From the NCBI GenBank assembly GCA_025331445.1, contig JAIWNE010000013.1, positions 186,001 to 250,000 of the forward strand: 64,000 nt of DNA, given 5' to 3'. The notes beneath the pieces were generated by a model. The model saw only the letters and a program-made list of their open reading frames with translations. It was not told the origin of the DNA and did not search any database. A program made the translations under genes and the position numbers. This DNA comes from Blakeslea trispora. Its lineage: Eukaryota > Mucoromycota > Mucoromycetes > Mucorales > Choanephoraceae. Every line of letters begins with the position of its first letter. Positions within the stretch are counted from its first letter, which is position 1. Below are positions 47,054 to 57,987 of this stretch, in pieces.

Positions 47054-48319
47054 ATGTCTCTTTCTAATAGACTTACATGTCAGTGGTTGTATTCAAGCAG
47101 GCATATGTACATACAGGTTGGATCGAGTGGCAAAAACTGTTGCAAATGGATGAATAAAACATGATAGTTTTAACAGAAAAGAAAATCAGGGTCAAATAAA
47201 CTAAACATTGTTTTCTTGACAACTCTTACATTTGCTACATTTTGTACATACGAATTGATTGCTTGACTCTTCGGCCATAAGGTTTATGTGAATGTTGTTT
47301 GCAGTTTCAAAAGTGAAATAAAAATAAGGAAAGGAATGAAACAAAAGAAGAATAAAAGAAAAAGGAAAAAAGAAAGATACATTGCCTTAAAAATGAGTGC
47401 GGTGTACGAACAAACTAGTAAAAAATTACCAATCATTTTTTTCTTCTTGTCAGGCTTGATAAATCACATTACTGACGAAGCTTTAGAAGAATTTCAAAAT
47501 AATCAGAGAAAAAGGACTAAGGAAAAAAAAATTAAGACCAGAAACTATAGATGATATGTCAAATTGATGTTCGCTTTGTTATATCGAGAAAGTTGAGACA
47601 CCGAAACCGGCATAGTCAAAGTACGACAACTCTATTTCTTAATTTGTATTGACTTGCAATCAAAACTCATTGTTGCTTTTGCAGACTTAGAGAGAGCTCA
47701 GCACCTCTCCTCCTTTATTTTTTTTTTTTTTTGGTTCTGGCAGCAGCTTGATTCTGACATATGTGTTATACACTTCAAGCCGCTATCGCTGTCAAATTTG
47801 ATTTTAATCAACGACATTTCTATATAAACACTTTGAAAGAAGTGCAGAATGTCGTAACATAGCTAAGTATCTGCATAATGATACAGTCCGTCAAGCTTTT
47901 ATATATTCTTATTTTAAAACAATATATACATATTGAATCTTACCACTTGCAGGAACAAGAGATGTTTGCTGAAATTTATGAAAATTTCCTGCGATCAACA
48001 AATTAAACCGTACAGCTCAAAGTTGAAGTCTGTTGATGATTATTGCTAAATCAAGACAATGTGTTATTTCGGTTGTGACTTGTTGGTGTCTTTTATATTC
48101 TACTTTAGAAATATAAAGAAGCATGCTATCCTTTTTTCGGACTTCAAGTGATCATCTATATCAGAGTATATCTTTGATGAGGTTATTATTAAAATCAAAA
48201 CAAGACTAACGCTTTAATAACAAAATGAACTAATCATTTAAACTCACCAACGTTTCAGTTATTTGAGAAATTGATTGCTGCCTATTGTTTTTATATGATT
48301 ACGCCAGCTAATTTGTGAT
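47054..48319. other. Gene-free stretch of 1.3 kb
   Basis: Short AT-rich frames only. A frame at 47288-47554 is Lys/Arg-rich in translation and driven by A-rich sequence, so it is not called. This is the start of the second repeat island. Confidence 0.45.
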
Positions 48320-48420
48320 TGTGGGTTGTACCTACCACAGTTGCCGTATGGCTTACTCCGACTTTGGATGTGGCGGGTACCCGCCTTTGCACAATGCCTT
48401 GGCATTGGTTCTCCTACCCT
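48320..48420. repeat. GC-rich cluster of short palindromes
   Basis: An island of higher GC in AT-rich DNA with three hairpin-forming words: GTGGGTTGTACCTACCAC (imperfect), GGCGGGTACCCGCC (perfect, 14 bp) and AATGCCTTGGCATT (6-bp arms around TT). No frame of interest. It may be the edge of a mobile element or a structured RNA segment. Confidence 0.5.
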
Positions 48421-48689
48421 AAAAATGATTGAAAGATTGACAATTTAACTTAGAAAGATATGAAGAAATAGAACTATATGTAACTTTTTTTATATCAAAT
48501 CTGAAAACAAAAGCATGGCTATGGAGCCTATAACAACATCTTCTGTCTTCATTTTTTTTTGTATGGGAGACAGGCTCCGAATTTTTATTTAAAGTCTTAA
48601 AAACGTCACAATGAGGGGAAGAAAAGACTAATATATACAGGGAAACTAATTAATGGGGCAACGGAGAAGGAAGAGGAGAGAGGGCCTTT

Positions 48690-50447
48690 TCATCGGCTAG
48701 TCTGTACAGTGTCTTTTCGCAGGATCCGATGACAATTTCGAGCAAAAGGGGATGTCGCGGAAGATGAACGCACAGTGAGCAGTCCAAAAGGACTGTAGCG
48801 TGATGGCAAATATTTGGGCTGTATAGATGTGAGGGAGAGAGAAGACAAGATAGCGGAGGGGGACAGATCGAAGGAATAGGATTTCGGTAAGCTCGGTGAT
48901 GGATGGTTAGGACAGCGTGGGCGCAACGAAGGTAGAGAAAATTTGAGGCTAAACTGAATATTTAGAAGGACGCAGGAAAAGGAAGTGGAAGAGGTCTTCG
49001 GGTACTGTAGAGCAAATTCAACAAAGGGGTGAGGGGGGCAAGCGATGGGATAGTGGTATGAACTCGCAAGCCTGTAGCGACTGTATTATGAAGGATGCGA
49101 AACCAGGTGGAGCGGCAGGAGGGTGGAACTCGTAAACGCCAGAAGAGCTTCCAATGTGTAGTCGTGGTATTCGAAACTTGAGGATGAGCCGGTAAACAAA
49201 CAAGCAATTTAAAGCCCTACATTGATATGGGGACAGCATGAAAGACGGGATTGGAGATGGCTGCGGATAGGGTTTTAATTGCGAGAAGGAAAGAGAGTAA
49301 ACTAAAAAGGTTAATAGACAGGTTAAATGAATAGTAAAAGAAAAAAGGATCGGTTATAGCTGAAAGACGCATGCGATGCAGTACGAAAGGAGGAAAATAA
49401 ATTGTGTTCAGGTTGCATTGAGTAATAAAAAGGGCGGCCTCTGACCGTGGATTGCCACAATCAGAGCAATGCTTGAGACGAAGGACGGAGGAGATAGGAT
49501 CGATGATAAAGACCTTCATATCACTAAATTGCAGTGTTTTGAGGCAGGTACGGAATAATGTGGATAGTGGTTGAAAGAATTGTGAGTCTGGATGATCAAG
49601 AGGAAGTGAATGAAGATTGAGGTCAGTCAGTGACAGATGGAGGCAGGTGATGGCAGGAGTGTAACAGTAGTCAAAGGAGCGAGGTAAGGAGTCGATGCAA
49701 CGAAGAATATCGGTGATAAAAGGAGAAACAGAGGCCTGAATGGATGGGCAACAAGAGGGGAATAGAAGAGCCCAATGGTAGGTAGGATGTAAAGATGCAC
49801 GGAAAATATGATTGAGAGTAAAGGCAATGTAGGGTAGCAAGCGAGGTTGAGACGGAAGTGAGTTAGTGCAAGTGAGGAGGGGGATGGCCCAGCGCCATTG
49901 CATAGCCTGTTGTTTAATAATGGGATTGAATATGTGCAAACTCCCATGCGTACGTGGTGCACGAAAGGTGGTGAGTGGTATACTGAAAATGCGACGACCC
50001 TCGTTGAAGAATTTGGAACACAGGGAATCGAGAGTTTGAAAGTATGATTTAGTAAGAGGGAGGAGGCAGAGTACATGCCATAGCTGAGGCGAAATGAGCG
50101 AGTTTATCACAGTGGCACGGCCACGGATAGACAGCCGACGTTGACCCTGTAGGAAACATTGAGCGCGGATAGAAGCGAATAGTTGGGTAATAAAAGTGTT
50201 GCGTCGGATGATATTGGAGCAGATAGGAAAACCTAGATATATAAGAGGAGAAGACGAAGTGCGATCATGCCAGGATGTTATCTGATAAGCATGTAAAACA
50301 GGTTTCCAGTGGAGGTGGTCTGCACCCGATAGTAGAAGGGCCTGTGTTTTACTGTAGCCGAGAGCAGTGTTAGAGACAGAGGAGTATTGTTGCAATATTT
50401 GTTGAAGGTGAATGGAGTCGGTAGGAGAATGCAAAAAAAAACGAGAG
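48690..50447 (-). mobile_element. 5'-truncated LINE (non-LTR) retrotransposon
   Basis: The minus-strand frame 49217-50434 begins inside reverse transcriptase, just after the catalytic motif. It reads FLHSPTDSIHLQQILQQYSS, then GYSKTQALLLSG, then a YLGFPI motif, RLSIRGRATVINSLI and LWHVL, the order of the C-terminal RT/thumb of fungal L1-type LINEs. After a frameshift near 49210 the frame 48962-49207 reads THWKLFWRLRVPPSCRSTWF, the zinc-finger-like zf-RVT segment. The endonuclease and most of RT are absent. A T-run near 48549 may be the reversed poly-A tail. Dead on arrival. Confidence 0.82.
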
Positions 50448-51131
50448 TATTATCCTCATCAACTTGGTCATTGTTTTCTATCGGTGCTTCAGTTAATTTT
50501 TTTTTTTTTTTTGCTTCAAGCGATTTCGATTCATGTCCCAATAATTTCAGGAAATAGTAACCTTCTAGAAGATAAAAAGAGTTAGAATTCCGAAACATTT
50601 TTGTATTCTGTGCTGCAGTCAACAAATGTTTTTTCTTCTTTTTCACTAATAAAACAGCCGCATGCTTTTCCTCTATGGTGCCAATGAATGCATAGCAGTC
50701 AGGTTTCTTCTTGTCAAGGCGTTGCGTGTGTAACTTATGCTTGCATGCGTTGACGAAAGCACTGCTGTTGGGGATTCTGTCTCTAGAGCCTGAGTTTCTC
50801 CCTTCGCGGCGTAGAATCCTGTCTCTTTACCCTTCAGTACCCTTTGACCCTCTTTACGTGCTTTTTGGCATCGCGGACAAGCCTTTCCGACAGACTGTGC
50901 TTGCGGTTGGTGTCAGAGACACGTAAGGTAGACTGCATGCGCCCCTACCAGTTCAAGCCATCTCTGGTCGCAAGCGAAATCCATCTGAACCTTGGTGATA
51001 CTCCCTTTCCTCTTTACTGAATCAAGTTGTACGAATTGCCTGATTGAAAGCCAAGAATCCAGTGTCATGCATTTACTATTTTGTTCCTTTTTGCCTTCCA
51101 ACCGACAGCTATGTTGACCTACATCACACAT
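50448..51131 (-). pseudogene. Degenerate coding block split by the LINE insertion, family unknown
   Basis: The minus-strand frame 51131-50913 starts MCDVGQHSCRLEGKKEQNSK and continues through LDSVKRKGSITKVQMDFACD and QRWLELVGAHAVYLTCL. Further fragments follow in other frames, ending with NSFYLLEGYYFLKLLGHESK at about 50570 and APIENNDQVDED next to the LINE's 5' end. The translation is compositionally normal and charged, so it looks like old coding DNA, but stops and shifts break it. I do not recognise it. The LINE 5' junction falls at about 50447. Confidence 0.4.
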
Positions 51132-51865
51132 TTAGAGACTGAAAAATACAATATTCCCTATATATTGCATACATTAAATAAATAGAACTTGTTTTTGGTT
51201 CAATCTCTTAATTTTGTGTATAGGATTCCTGCTCAAACATTTATGTAGCAAGCCTTTGCTGAGGTATTTTCTTAGAAAGGTTCGGCTTTGTGTAGGTGGT
51301 TTGTCGTTTATGTATAGATACTTTGCAATATTTGTCGAATTGGACTGTCAAGAGAATGACTAGACATAAATTGGTTTTCATATCTTGGCATGTTGTGTAA
51401 GGAGTACGATCAAAGACACAATATCCTGCCTTGCGAAACCCCGAAAATGTAAGGTTTTTATGGGTACACGAGTAGAATAAGAATTTTGTGTCATTAAAAC
51501 GCTCAATTATAATGCTCTTGCCAAAGCCTATTTCAACAATAGTCTTTCACCTCTACAAAAACGACAAGAATATTAAAAGATCATTGACAAAGATTATGAA
51601 GACAACACACATGATTCTTAAGAATACTTTATTGGTATTAAAAGAACTCTTGCAGACAGAGGACTCAACCGTTTCCTCAAGCTCAAACGCAAAACAAAAG
51701 AGCAAGCGAAATTACTTCTTGAAGTTGCTCTTGAAAGAAGGCTTAATCAATTTTTTTTGTTCAACTTTGTCAGAAGTTCTGACTTGGCTTAACTTGCTTT
51801 TGAGCTGGTGAAGCTCTTGCTATATTTAAAGAAGGTAGAATTAGAAAAGAAACTTGCCATTGACT
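51132..51865. other. No supported gene
   Basis: AT-rich DNA. A plus-strand frame at 51488-51811 is Leu/Lys/Thr-rich without recognisable motifs, and overlaps what may be the 3' side of the minus-strand pseudogene that follows. Confidence 0.4.
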
Positions 51866-52770
51866 CTTCATATTTCTTTTTTTACCTTGACCAAAACAAG
51901 CGTCTCAACAACAGAAGGCACATTGATCGAGCCAGCCCTGTTTTTTACCAAGGACAGCTCTCTGATCATCACTGGTATATATACACCTTCTACAGCCAGT
52001 ACCATCTTGTAAAAAGAGCAATCAAATCCTATCATAAAGGCGATATACTAATGTTTAGTACAAAAGACATTCAATCAAAAGCCAAACATACAAACCTTCG
52101 CAAAGAAGTCCAAAAGAAACGGGTGATTGCACTCCCATTTGCAGCTGCTTGTCAATTGATGTCTTCATTTGTTTCATTAATTTAACAAAATCAGATCCAA
52201 TCTGATACTTGCTTTCTGCTTTTTCTTTTTTCACCTCCACGAAAAAAAGACAAAACCACAGTTTTTCTTGTCTCAATTCCTAAAACAAAGTCAGGCTTCA
52301 TTCCTTCATCCATAGGAGTATCCATCCTAACAATCAATTGTTTTTTATGTGTTAGAAAAAGTGCTCAATGCATGTCAGTTGGAATAATATTTACAATGTA
52401 TAATGAAGGCCTTTGATATCATTGTCGATAAGAATACTTTTTATGAATGGCATGAGAGACTGGTTAATGAAGGCTGCTTCAGACTGACTTGATGCAGAGG
52501 CGCGATTCTGATTTAGTTCATTACAAATTGATAAGACAAGATCATCAAACTCCTTGCTAGCTTTTAGGCTTGCTAGCTTTGACCGCAAACAATGAAGGCA
52601 AGGATCAGAAAGAAAAAAACCGGATATGGTGGTTGATAACGCCTATCATCATTTGTTATCTTGGAGAGTTTGTTGCAGAACAAGACTGCTTCATCAGATA
52701 CTTCAGGCATTTGTTGTTCAACAGAGTTGTTGGCATAATACAACATTGCTTCTGCCTGTTCTTCGTTCAT
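51866..52770 (-). pseudogene. Broken PD-(D/E)XK-like accessory gene
   Basis: Minus-strand order: MNEEQAEAMLYYANNSVEQQ (52770), an intron-like gap, KASKEFDDLVLSICNELNQN (about 52560-52500), then MDEGMKPDFVLGIETRKTVV. After a one-base surplus in a T-run near 52245 comes FFVEVKKEKAESKYQIGSDF and VSFGLLCEG. Further shifts follow, then VLAVEGVYIPVMIRELSLVK and NVPSVVETLVLV. Pro-Asp (KPDF) and Glu-Val-Lys (VEVKK) are the canonical PD-(D/E)XK residues. At least two frameshifts make the copy as read non-functional. The upper strand frames over this region are shadows. Confidence 0.6.
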
Positions 52771-53735
52771 ATGCGATGTTATTGATCGCTCATTTTTGTG
52801 TTCAACCACTGGAAAAACGTGGGAAAAGGACCTGTTTAAAGATACAATCAGCAACAAGAAAAAAAAGAGAATGGAAATAACTAGAGCCAAGCAGCCTTCA
52901 CACTTACAAAACACGGACGTCGCTTAACACTTGATCTGACTCAGCAGCTCTTATGTTTCTGTCTCGAAACTTCTTCATCCTTCTTGTCAAGTTGACACCC
53001 TTAGCGACCAACATGGGTAAGAAAGACGGTGAGCAAAGTATCAGCAGGTAGCTATTGCATACGCATCAGCCTCTTGAACCCAAGAGTAGAGGCACGCTCC
53101 TTCATACACGACAAGTGGGTCAAGTGTTTGAACACCACTGTCGAAGCTTTTGAGTGGCCACCAAAAGCAATACGAAGACACTAGTCTTGAGCACGCTGGA
53201 TAACCTGAAGATCGCGAACCAAGAGAGAAGGGACAGCAAGACCATCCTTCCGCTAGGTAGAAATTGAGATAAAATACAAAAATCTTGACAACATCACTAA
53301 GATTTGTTATTTTGTAAGTTGCCTCTGCCTCTGTTGCTCCTCGTTTCTGTTGGCCCAAGTTGCTGAAAACCAACTCCTTCTAAAAACTGGTCTGTCACTC
53401 TTTTGTCTCCTTCTGAGTGCCTCGCTTCTCGTCTTTGCAGCAGTGAATTGCTACCTCTAGTGGTGATCACAAGCCTGTCATTAGGCGTTACTGTCGTGGC
53501 CCCATCCTCCTGCTGCCCATGTCAGTTTGGGAGCGTAGTCGCTTCTTATTTTTAGCAAGACTCACCCGTTCTTCTTTCTCGTTTGTTGTTGTTATTGATG
53601 ACAACACTTTTCGTTCTTGTTGACTGAACTACTCGTTTTGATGATAAAAAGAGAAAAAAAAAGGGTGATTCTTTTTTTTTAATGATTTTATTTGACGCGC
53701 GCATGATGTAGTGTTCATTGTTGAATCGAATTTGG
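52771..53735. other. No supported gene; decayed minus-strand frames
   Basis: The minus frame 53041-53373 (about 110 codons, MVFSNLGQQKRGATEAEATY) is compositionally plausible but has no motif I recognise and no continuation. Probably eroded repeat sequence. Confidence 0.35.
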
Positions 53736-53950
53736 TAGAGATATATTCAAAAAGTTTCATCCTGAAATTTATCTGTGATTGACAACTATTCTGCAAGAAA
53801 TAGACTTGCATGAATCAGGATCTCATAGTATGCGTGAGAAGAAAAAGAGCTTTCTAGCCATGAGATCCTGATTCATGCAAGTCTATTTCTTGCAGAATAG
53901 TTGTCAATCACAGATAAATTTCAGGGTGAAACTTTCCAGATACATCTCTA
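53736..53950. repeat. MITE-like long-hairpin element, copy B (complete)
   Basis: 215 bp. Left arm 53736-53826 and right arm 53860-53950 are inverted copies of 91 bp with only a few mismatches, all near the outer ends, separated by a 33-nt loop (53827-53859). Ends read TAGAGAT...ATCTCTA. The loop core GAGAAGAAAAAGAGCT and arms match copy A at 1-159. No coding capacity. The near-perfect arms imply recent formation or gene conversion; the transcript would form a long double-stranded RNA hairpin. Confidence 0.92.
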
Positions 53951-54961
53951 GTGATAGAAAATGTATATTGCTGATGATTTTTACCCAAAAAAAATCACAC
54001 TACTCTGTAATCACAAACTTGATTCCATAAAGGGGGACACTTTTTCGTTTTCAGAAGGCCCTCAAAATGCTCATCCAAAACGATGTTACTCGAGAGCATG
54101 TCTTTCATTAACTCCTCTAATAATGTTCCTTAAACGAAATCCAGCTCTTGTAAGGATTGCAGGACGTTACTGGCTTCGTTTCTGAGACAAGGCGTACTTC
54201 ATTAGCCTGATTGTCTGACTCACTTTCGTTTCTTATTTGTAGTCGAACAAGTTTGCAATCACTGGATTTTTCTTGATGAATCTCTTTGGTAGAAGAGGGA
54301 GAAAGAATTTTGATGTTTTGTAATGTTCTTTATGGGCCCACTCATCAAAAAGCATTGTATGCAAAAGCTTAAATGAACGACGGTAATAACAACTTTTATT
54401 GGCTAACAGCATCCAATCGTATTGCTTACTATTGGCAGAGTAGTCCCTCAGACACGGCAGCCCCGCCTTTTTTCTGGTTTATCGGTAGTTGAATTTTAAA
54501 AAAGGACACACTTTTTACAAAAAAAAAAAATCTTTGGTACAAGCATTAATATTATTGGCTCAAAAGTCTTCGAGAAGAACAAAGAAAAGTAGCACAGCAG
54601 TTATTTGTATGCGGCTGGTTTTGGACAAACATTAATTGTGAAGATCATTTTGTAGGCTATTGGTTTTTTGGGAAGCGGAGCAATAATTGTATTGGAAGCG
54701 GAGCAATAATTGTATTGGAAGCAGAGCGAAAGAAACAGCATTTTTAAAATAGCTTCAAGATTTGCTAATACATTCGATTCAACTTATTCATATCGAAGTT
54801 CTCTTTCAGAGCTCTAGAAATGTAATATGTTTCAAGGATTTAATACCCATCTACGTGACTCTATTTTCTCTCTTCCTTTTGTTTATTTTGTACTTTTTAC
54901 AAACCTAGGCTTTACACAATATTTTTCATAAAAACCTATCACTTTCTAGTTATCAAAAACG
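53951..54961. other. Gene-free stretch
   Basis: AT-rich with short frames; contains the 23-bp tandem repeat at 54672-54729. It probably includes the lost 5' part of the MULE that follows, but nothing readable. Confidence 0.4.
54672..54729. repeat. 23-bp tandem repeat, 2.5 copies
   Basis: Unit GGAAGCGGAGCAATAATTGTATT at 54672 and 54695, with a third partial copy (GGAAGCAGAGCG) at 54718. Non-coding. Confidence 0.85.
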
Positions 54962-56079
54962 TCATCAGTTATTACCTCTACAATCGAAACCGTATATGAT
55001 GCTGAAACTACGGCCATCAAGAACGTCTTTCCTGGTTGTGAGATTCAGTACTGTTTGTTTCATGTTTCACATGCATGGAGCAGACAGCTGAATTTCAAGG
55101 TGAAGTATGGTGAAAGACCTGTAGACAATCGTGTGATGAGAGGTGAGATGATAACTGAGCTGAAGTCGCTGTTTTTTTAAGAAGATTTAGATGCATTCCA
55201 CCAAAAAATTGAGACTTTCTTTGATGGATACTCGAACTTTCCTAAGTTTCTTTATTATTTTGAGAAAGAGTGGTGCAGTGAGGAGAAGTTCAAGATCTGG
55301 AGCCGTGCGTATCATCCTCTCGAGTTTAGCCATATGCTTACCAACAACTACATTGAGCCCTGGCACAACCAGCTCAAAACTATGTATTTGTTGAGAAGCA
55401 GAAACAAGAGATTGGGTCGATTGATCTATGTTTTGACAGAAGAAGTCGAGTACGATCTCGAGAAGAAGAAGATCAGGATCTTGCAAAATACAGGTGCAAT
55501 GACCCGTGGTCAAAGAGAAAGAAGAAGAGTTGAGTTGGGAGCTGAGAGAATTCCAAAAGAAATAAGAAGTAGAATGATTACATTTTTTGAAGAAGAAGTT
55601 GATGTAGAAAGTGACCCTGAAGTAGAGAAGTTTTATATGATTCAATCATTCAATTCTGAAGATGTGCTGTGCATTGCTTCAGTTGATAAAAACCAAATTA
55701 TCAGAAGCTGTACATGCTACTATTTCCAAAAAACAAAAGGCTCTGTAAACATTTGCACTTGTTTAGGCTTCATGCTCCTCACCTGGGCTTCCCTCAACCT
55801 ACAACAATCAACATCTTTTCTAATGATACTCGTATCGTTGAACAAAATCACGATAGTGCTGCTGAAGAACTTTCACAAATCCAATATGAATTCTCTCAAG
55901 TAAGCAGTATTATATCAACTTTATCTCATAATCGAAACTATCTGCTCCAAACCCAAAACTTCACAACACTTGAAGAAGCAAAACTTCTAAAAAGCAACAT
56001 GCAAACATCCTTGAATGCCTTACAAGCATTCATGGATAAATACAACAACCTCACTAGAATGGACACACAAAGACAATAG
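54962..56079 (+). pseudogene. MULE-type transposase with SWIM zinc finger, broken
   Basis: Reads from VITSTIETVYDAETTAIKNV and FPGCEIQYCLFHVSHAWSRQ (the conserved C-x2-H region of MULE catalytic domains), an in-frame TAA near 55178, then NNYIEPWHNQLKTMYLLRSR, typical of MULE ends. A SWIM finger follows: SCTCYYFQKTK and, after a one-base shift in the A-run near 55730, RLCKHLHL (CxC...CxH). A coiled tail ends at the stop 56077-56079. The N-terminal DNA-binding part and first catalytic Asp are missing. No terminal repeats were recognised. Confidence 0.78.
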
Positions 56080-56679
56080 TCGGGGTTTTTTTTTAATAAA
56101 TATTATAACATTTTTTCTTTCAAAAATATTTCGCAAAGGACTTTGATGAAAACACTTGGCGATTATTTTGCTGAAAACCGTAAGGCACTTTTTCTAAATA
56201 ACAGAATTTTGCAAGCCATAAACGGTGTTTAAATCTCTTAATTCACCAGGAAATATAATTGTTCACTATCGTTAATCAAAAGCTCTTTGTAAATATACAC
56301 CATTGATTCTTCCTCAATGACTGGTTTATCAATTAGACTTTTTCATTCGTGTTCTTTAAATTGCCTAATAGCTTGGAGGAAGCAATTGCAAAGGTAGGAC
56401 CTCTCCTATTGTTTCTTGCTCGATGTTTATAAATTTGTTACGCTAAAGTGCCATTTTTTTCCTTTTGCAGGCCAATGCTCCGCTTTTTCATTTACCAAGG
56501 AAAAACATTTAATGACAAGCTTTCACAACCCGGATGCAAATGTTTGTTAGCTTGGTTAGGCTGGTTTCACACACGACATTGATATTTCATGGCTATTCGC
56601 TAAATTTAAATGTGGATCCTTTATTTACGCAGCTTTTCAATTTTCGTTTCTTTTTCGCTTCGTTTTATTATTAACCATT
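56080..56679. other. Gene-free stretch, promoter of the Sec14-like gene
   Basis: AT-rich, no supported frame. T-rich sequence with TTCGTTTC repeats precedes the ATG at 56680. Confidence 0.45.
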
Positions 56680-57987
56680 ATGACTGGAACACAGCTTACT
56701 GAAGACCAAGCAAGAGCTCTCGAAGAACTCAAGAGCCTTTTGGGTGACTTAAACAATGCTCAAAGAATAGATAATGATGTGAGAACTTTAGATTATTGGT
56801 TGTGTATTTGTGTGTTCCTTACTTTTCCATGAATAGTTGCTTATCCAGTTTCTGGAAGCTAATGTCTGGAATAAAGTAAATTACAGCTTAGGTTAAACAA
56901 AAAAAAAAACTCAAGTGGACATAACAAAAGTTTCTTAGGAAGAGGCAAAAAAACAATTAGTCAAGACTATGGAATGGCGCCAGAAGCTCCATATAGATGA
57001 AATACCCGTCGCCACTTTACAGAACAAGCTACCTCTGCTAGTAGCTTGTCGAGGGTACAAATACGTTCAGGATGGAAATTTTACAGTTCAGCCTGGGATA
57101 TCAGAGAGCATGATTCGAATTGCCAATTGTGTTGGTGGAGAATGCTTTCACAAATTTGACAAGGAAGGACATCCTCTTCTAATAGATCGCACTGTAATTT
57201 TTTTTGGGGGGAGGAGAAATGACAACTTTGTCTCTTTCTTTTGATATATTAAGCAGTTATGTAATCTAGGGCTATCACAACACCAAGGAAATGGGATACA
57301 ATGTCAAGACAGATGAAATTTCGAACTTCCAAATCGCTGCCAATGAGTTTTTAAATCGAGTTATAATGCCTGAAGGCTCAGAACTTGCAGGAAAGCCTAT
57401 CCATAGCGAGACTATCATTTTCGACTGTACAAACATGAGTTTATGGCGTAATTTATTTGTAAATGTGAGTTTGCATCTGACTTGACTAAAATCCTACCCT
57501 TTTAAAAAAAAATAGAATTACATATGAGTGCATTTTCTCATTTAAAAGCAGTTGCCGAAATAGTTCAAAACTATTACCCAGAAACACTTCATCGCTTATT
57601 TGTTGTCAATGCGCCTTCTGCATTTGTGGTTATGTTCAAAATAATTAAGCCATGTCTCAATGCAAGGGTATACTATTCTTTCTTTCTACAAAGCAAAATA
57701 ATAATAATAATAATATATGATTTGACATGACAATTGCTTAGACACTAGAAAAAATACATATACTTGGCAGCAACTTTCAGTCTGTACTTCTTGAGTACAT
57801 TGATGCCGAAAACTTGCCAGATTTCTTGGGTGGTACTTGCCGGTGCCAGCATATGCCTGGTGGTTGTGTACCAAATGTACCAAAGGAGAAATTTGTGCCT
57901 ACAGATCAAAATGAACATGTTGCTACTGTTTATAATACAAGCATCATGGAGGCTGCTTTCTCCGATAAATCCCTCAGTAAAATCTAG
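56680..57987 (+). CDS. Sec14-like CRAL-TRIO phospholipid transfer protein
   Basis: Lipid-binding protein expected to move phosphatidylinositol or related lipids between membranes. Six exons: 56680-56778, 56849-56875, 56939-57193, 57270-57447, 57516-57667, 57742-57987 (318 aa). CRAL-TRIO-N helices around WRQKLHIDEIPV, then the lipid pocket: DKEGHPLLIDRTGYH, IIFDCTNMSLWQLHM, IVQNYYPETLHRLFVVNAP, IKPCLNAR, ILGSNF and DFLGGTCRC. The phrases YYPETLHRLFVVNAP and LPDFLGGTC are diagnostic. Exon 2 is only 27 nt. It is an intact conserved gene between two repeat-rich stretches. Confidence 0.93.

Noticed and set aside
47288..47554. 88-codon Lys-rich frame
   Set aside because: Composition simply follows A-rich sequence; no homology-like motif and no promoter.
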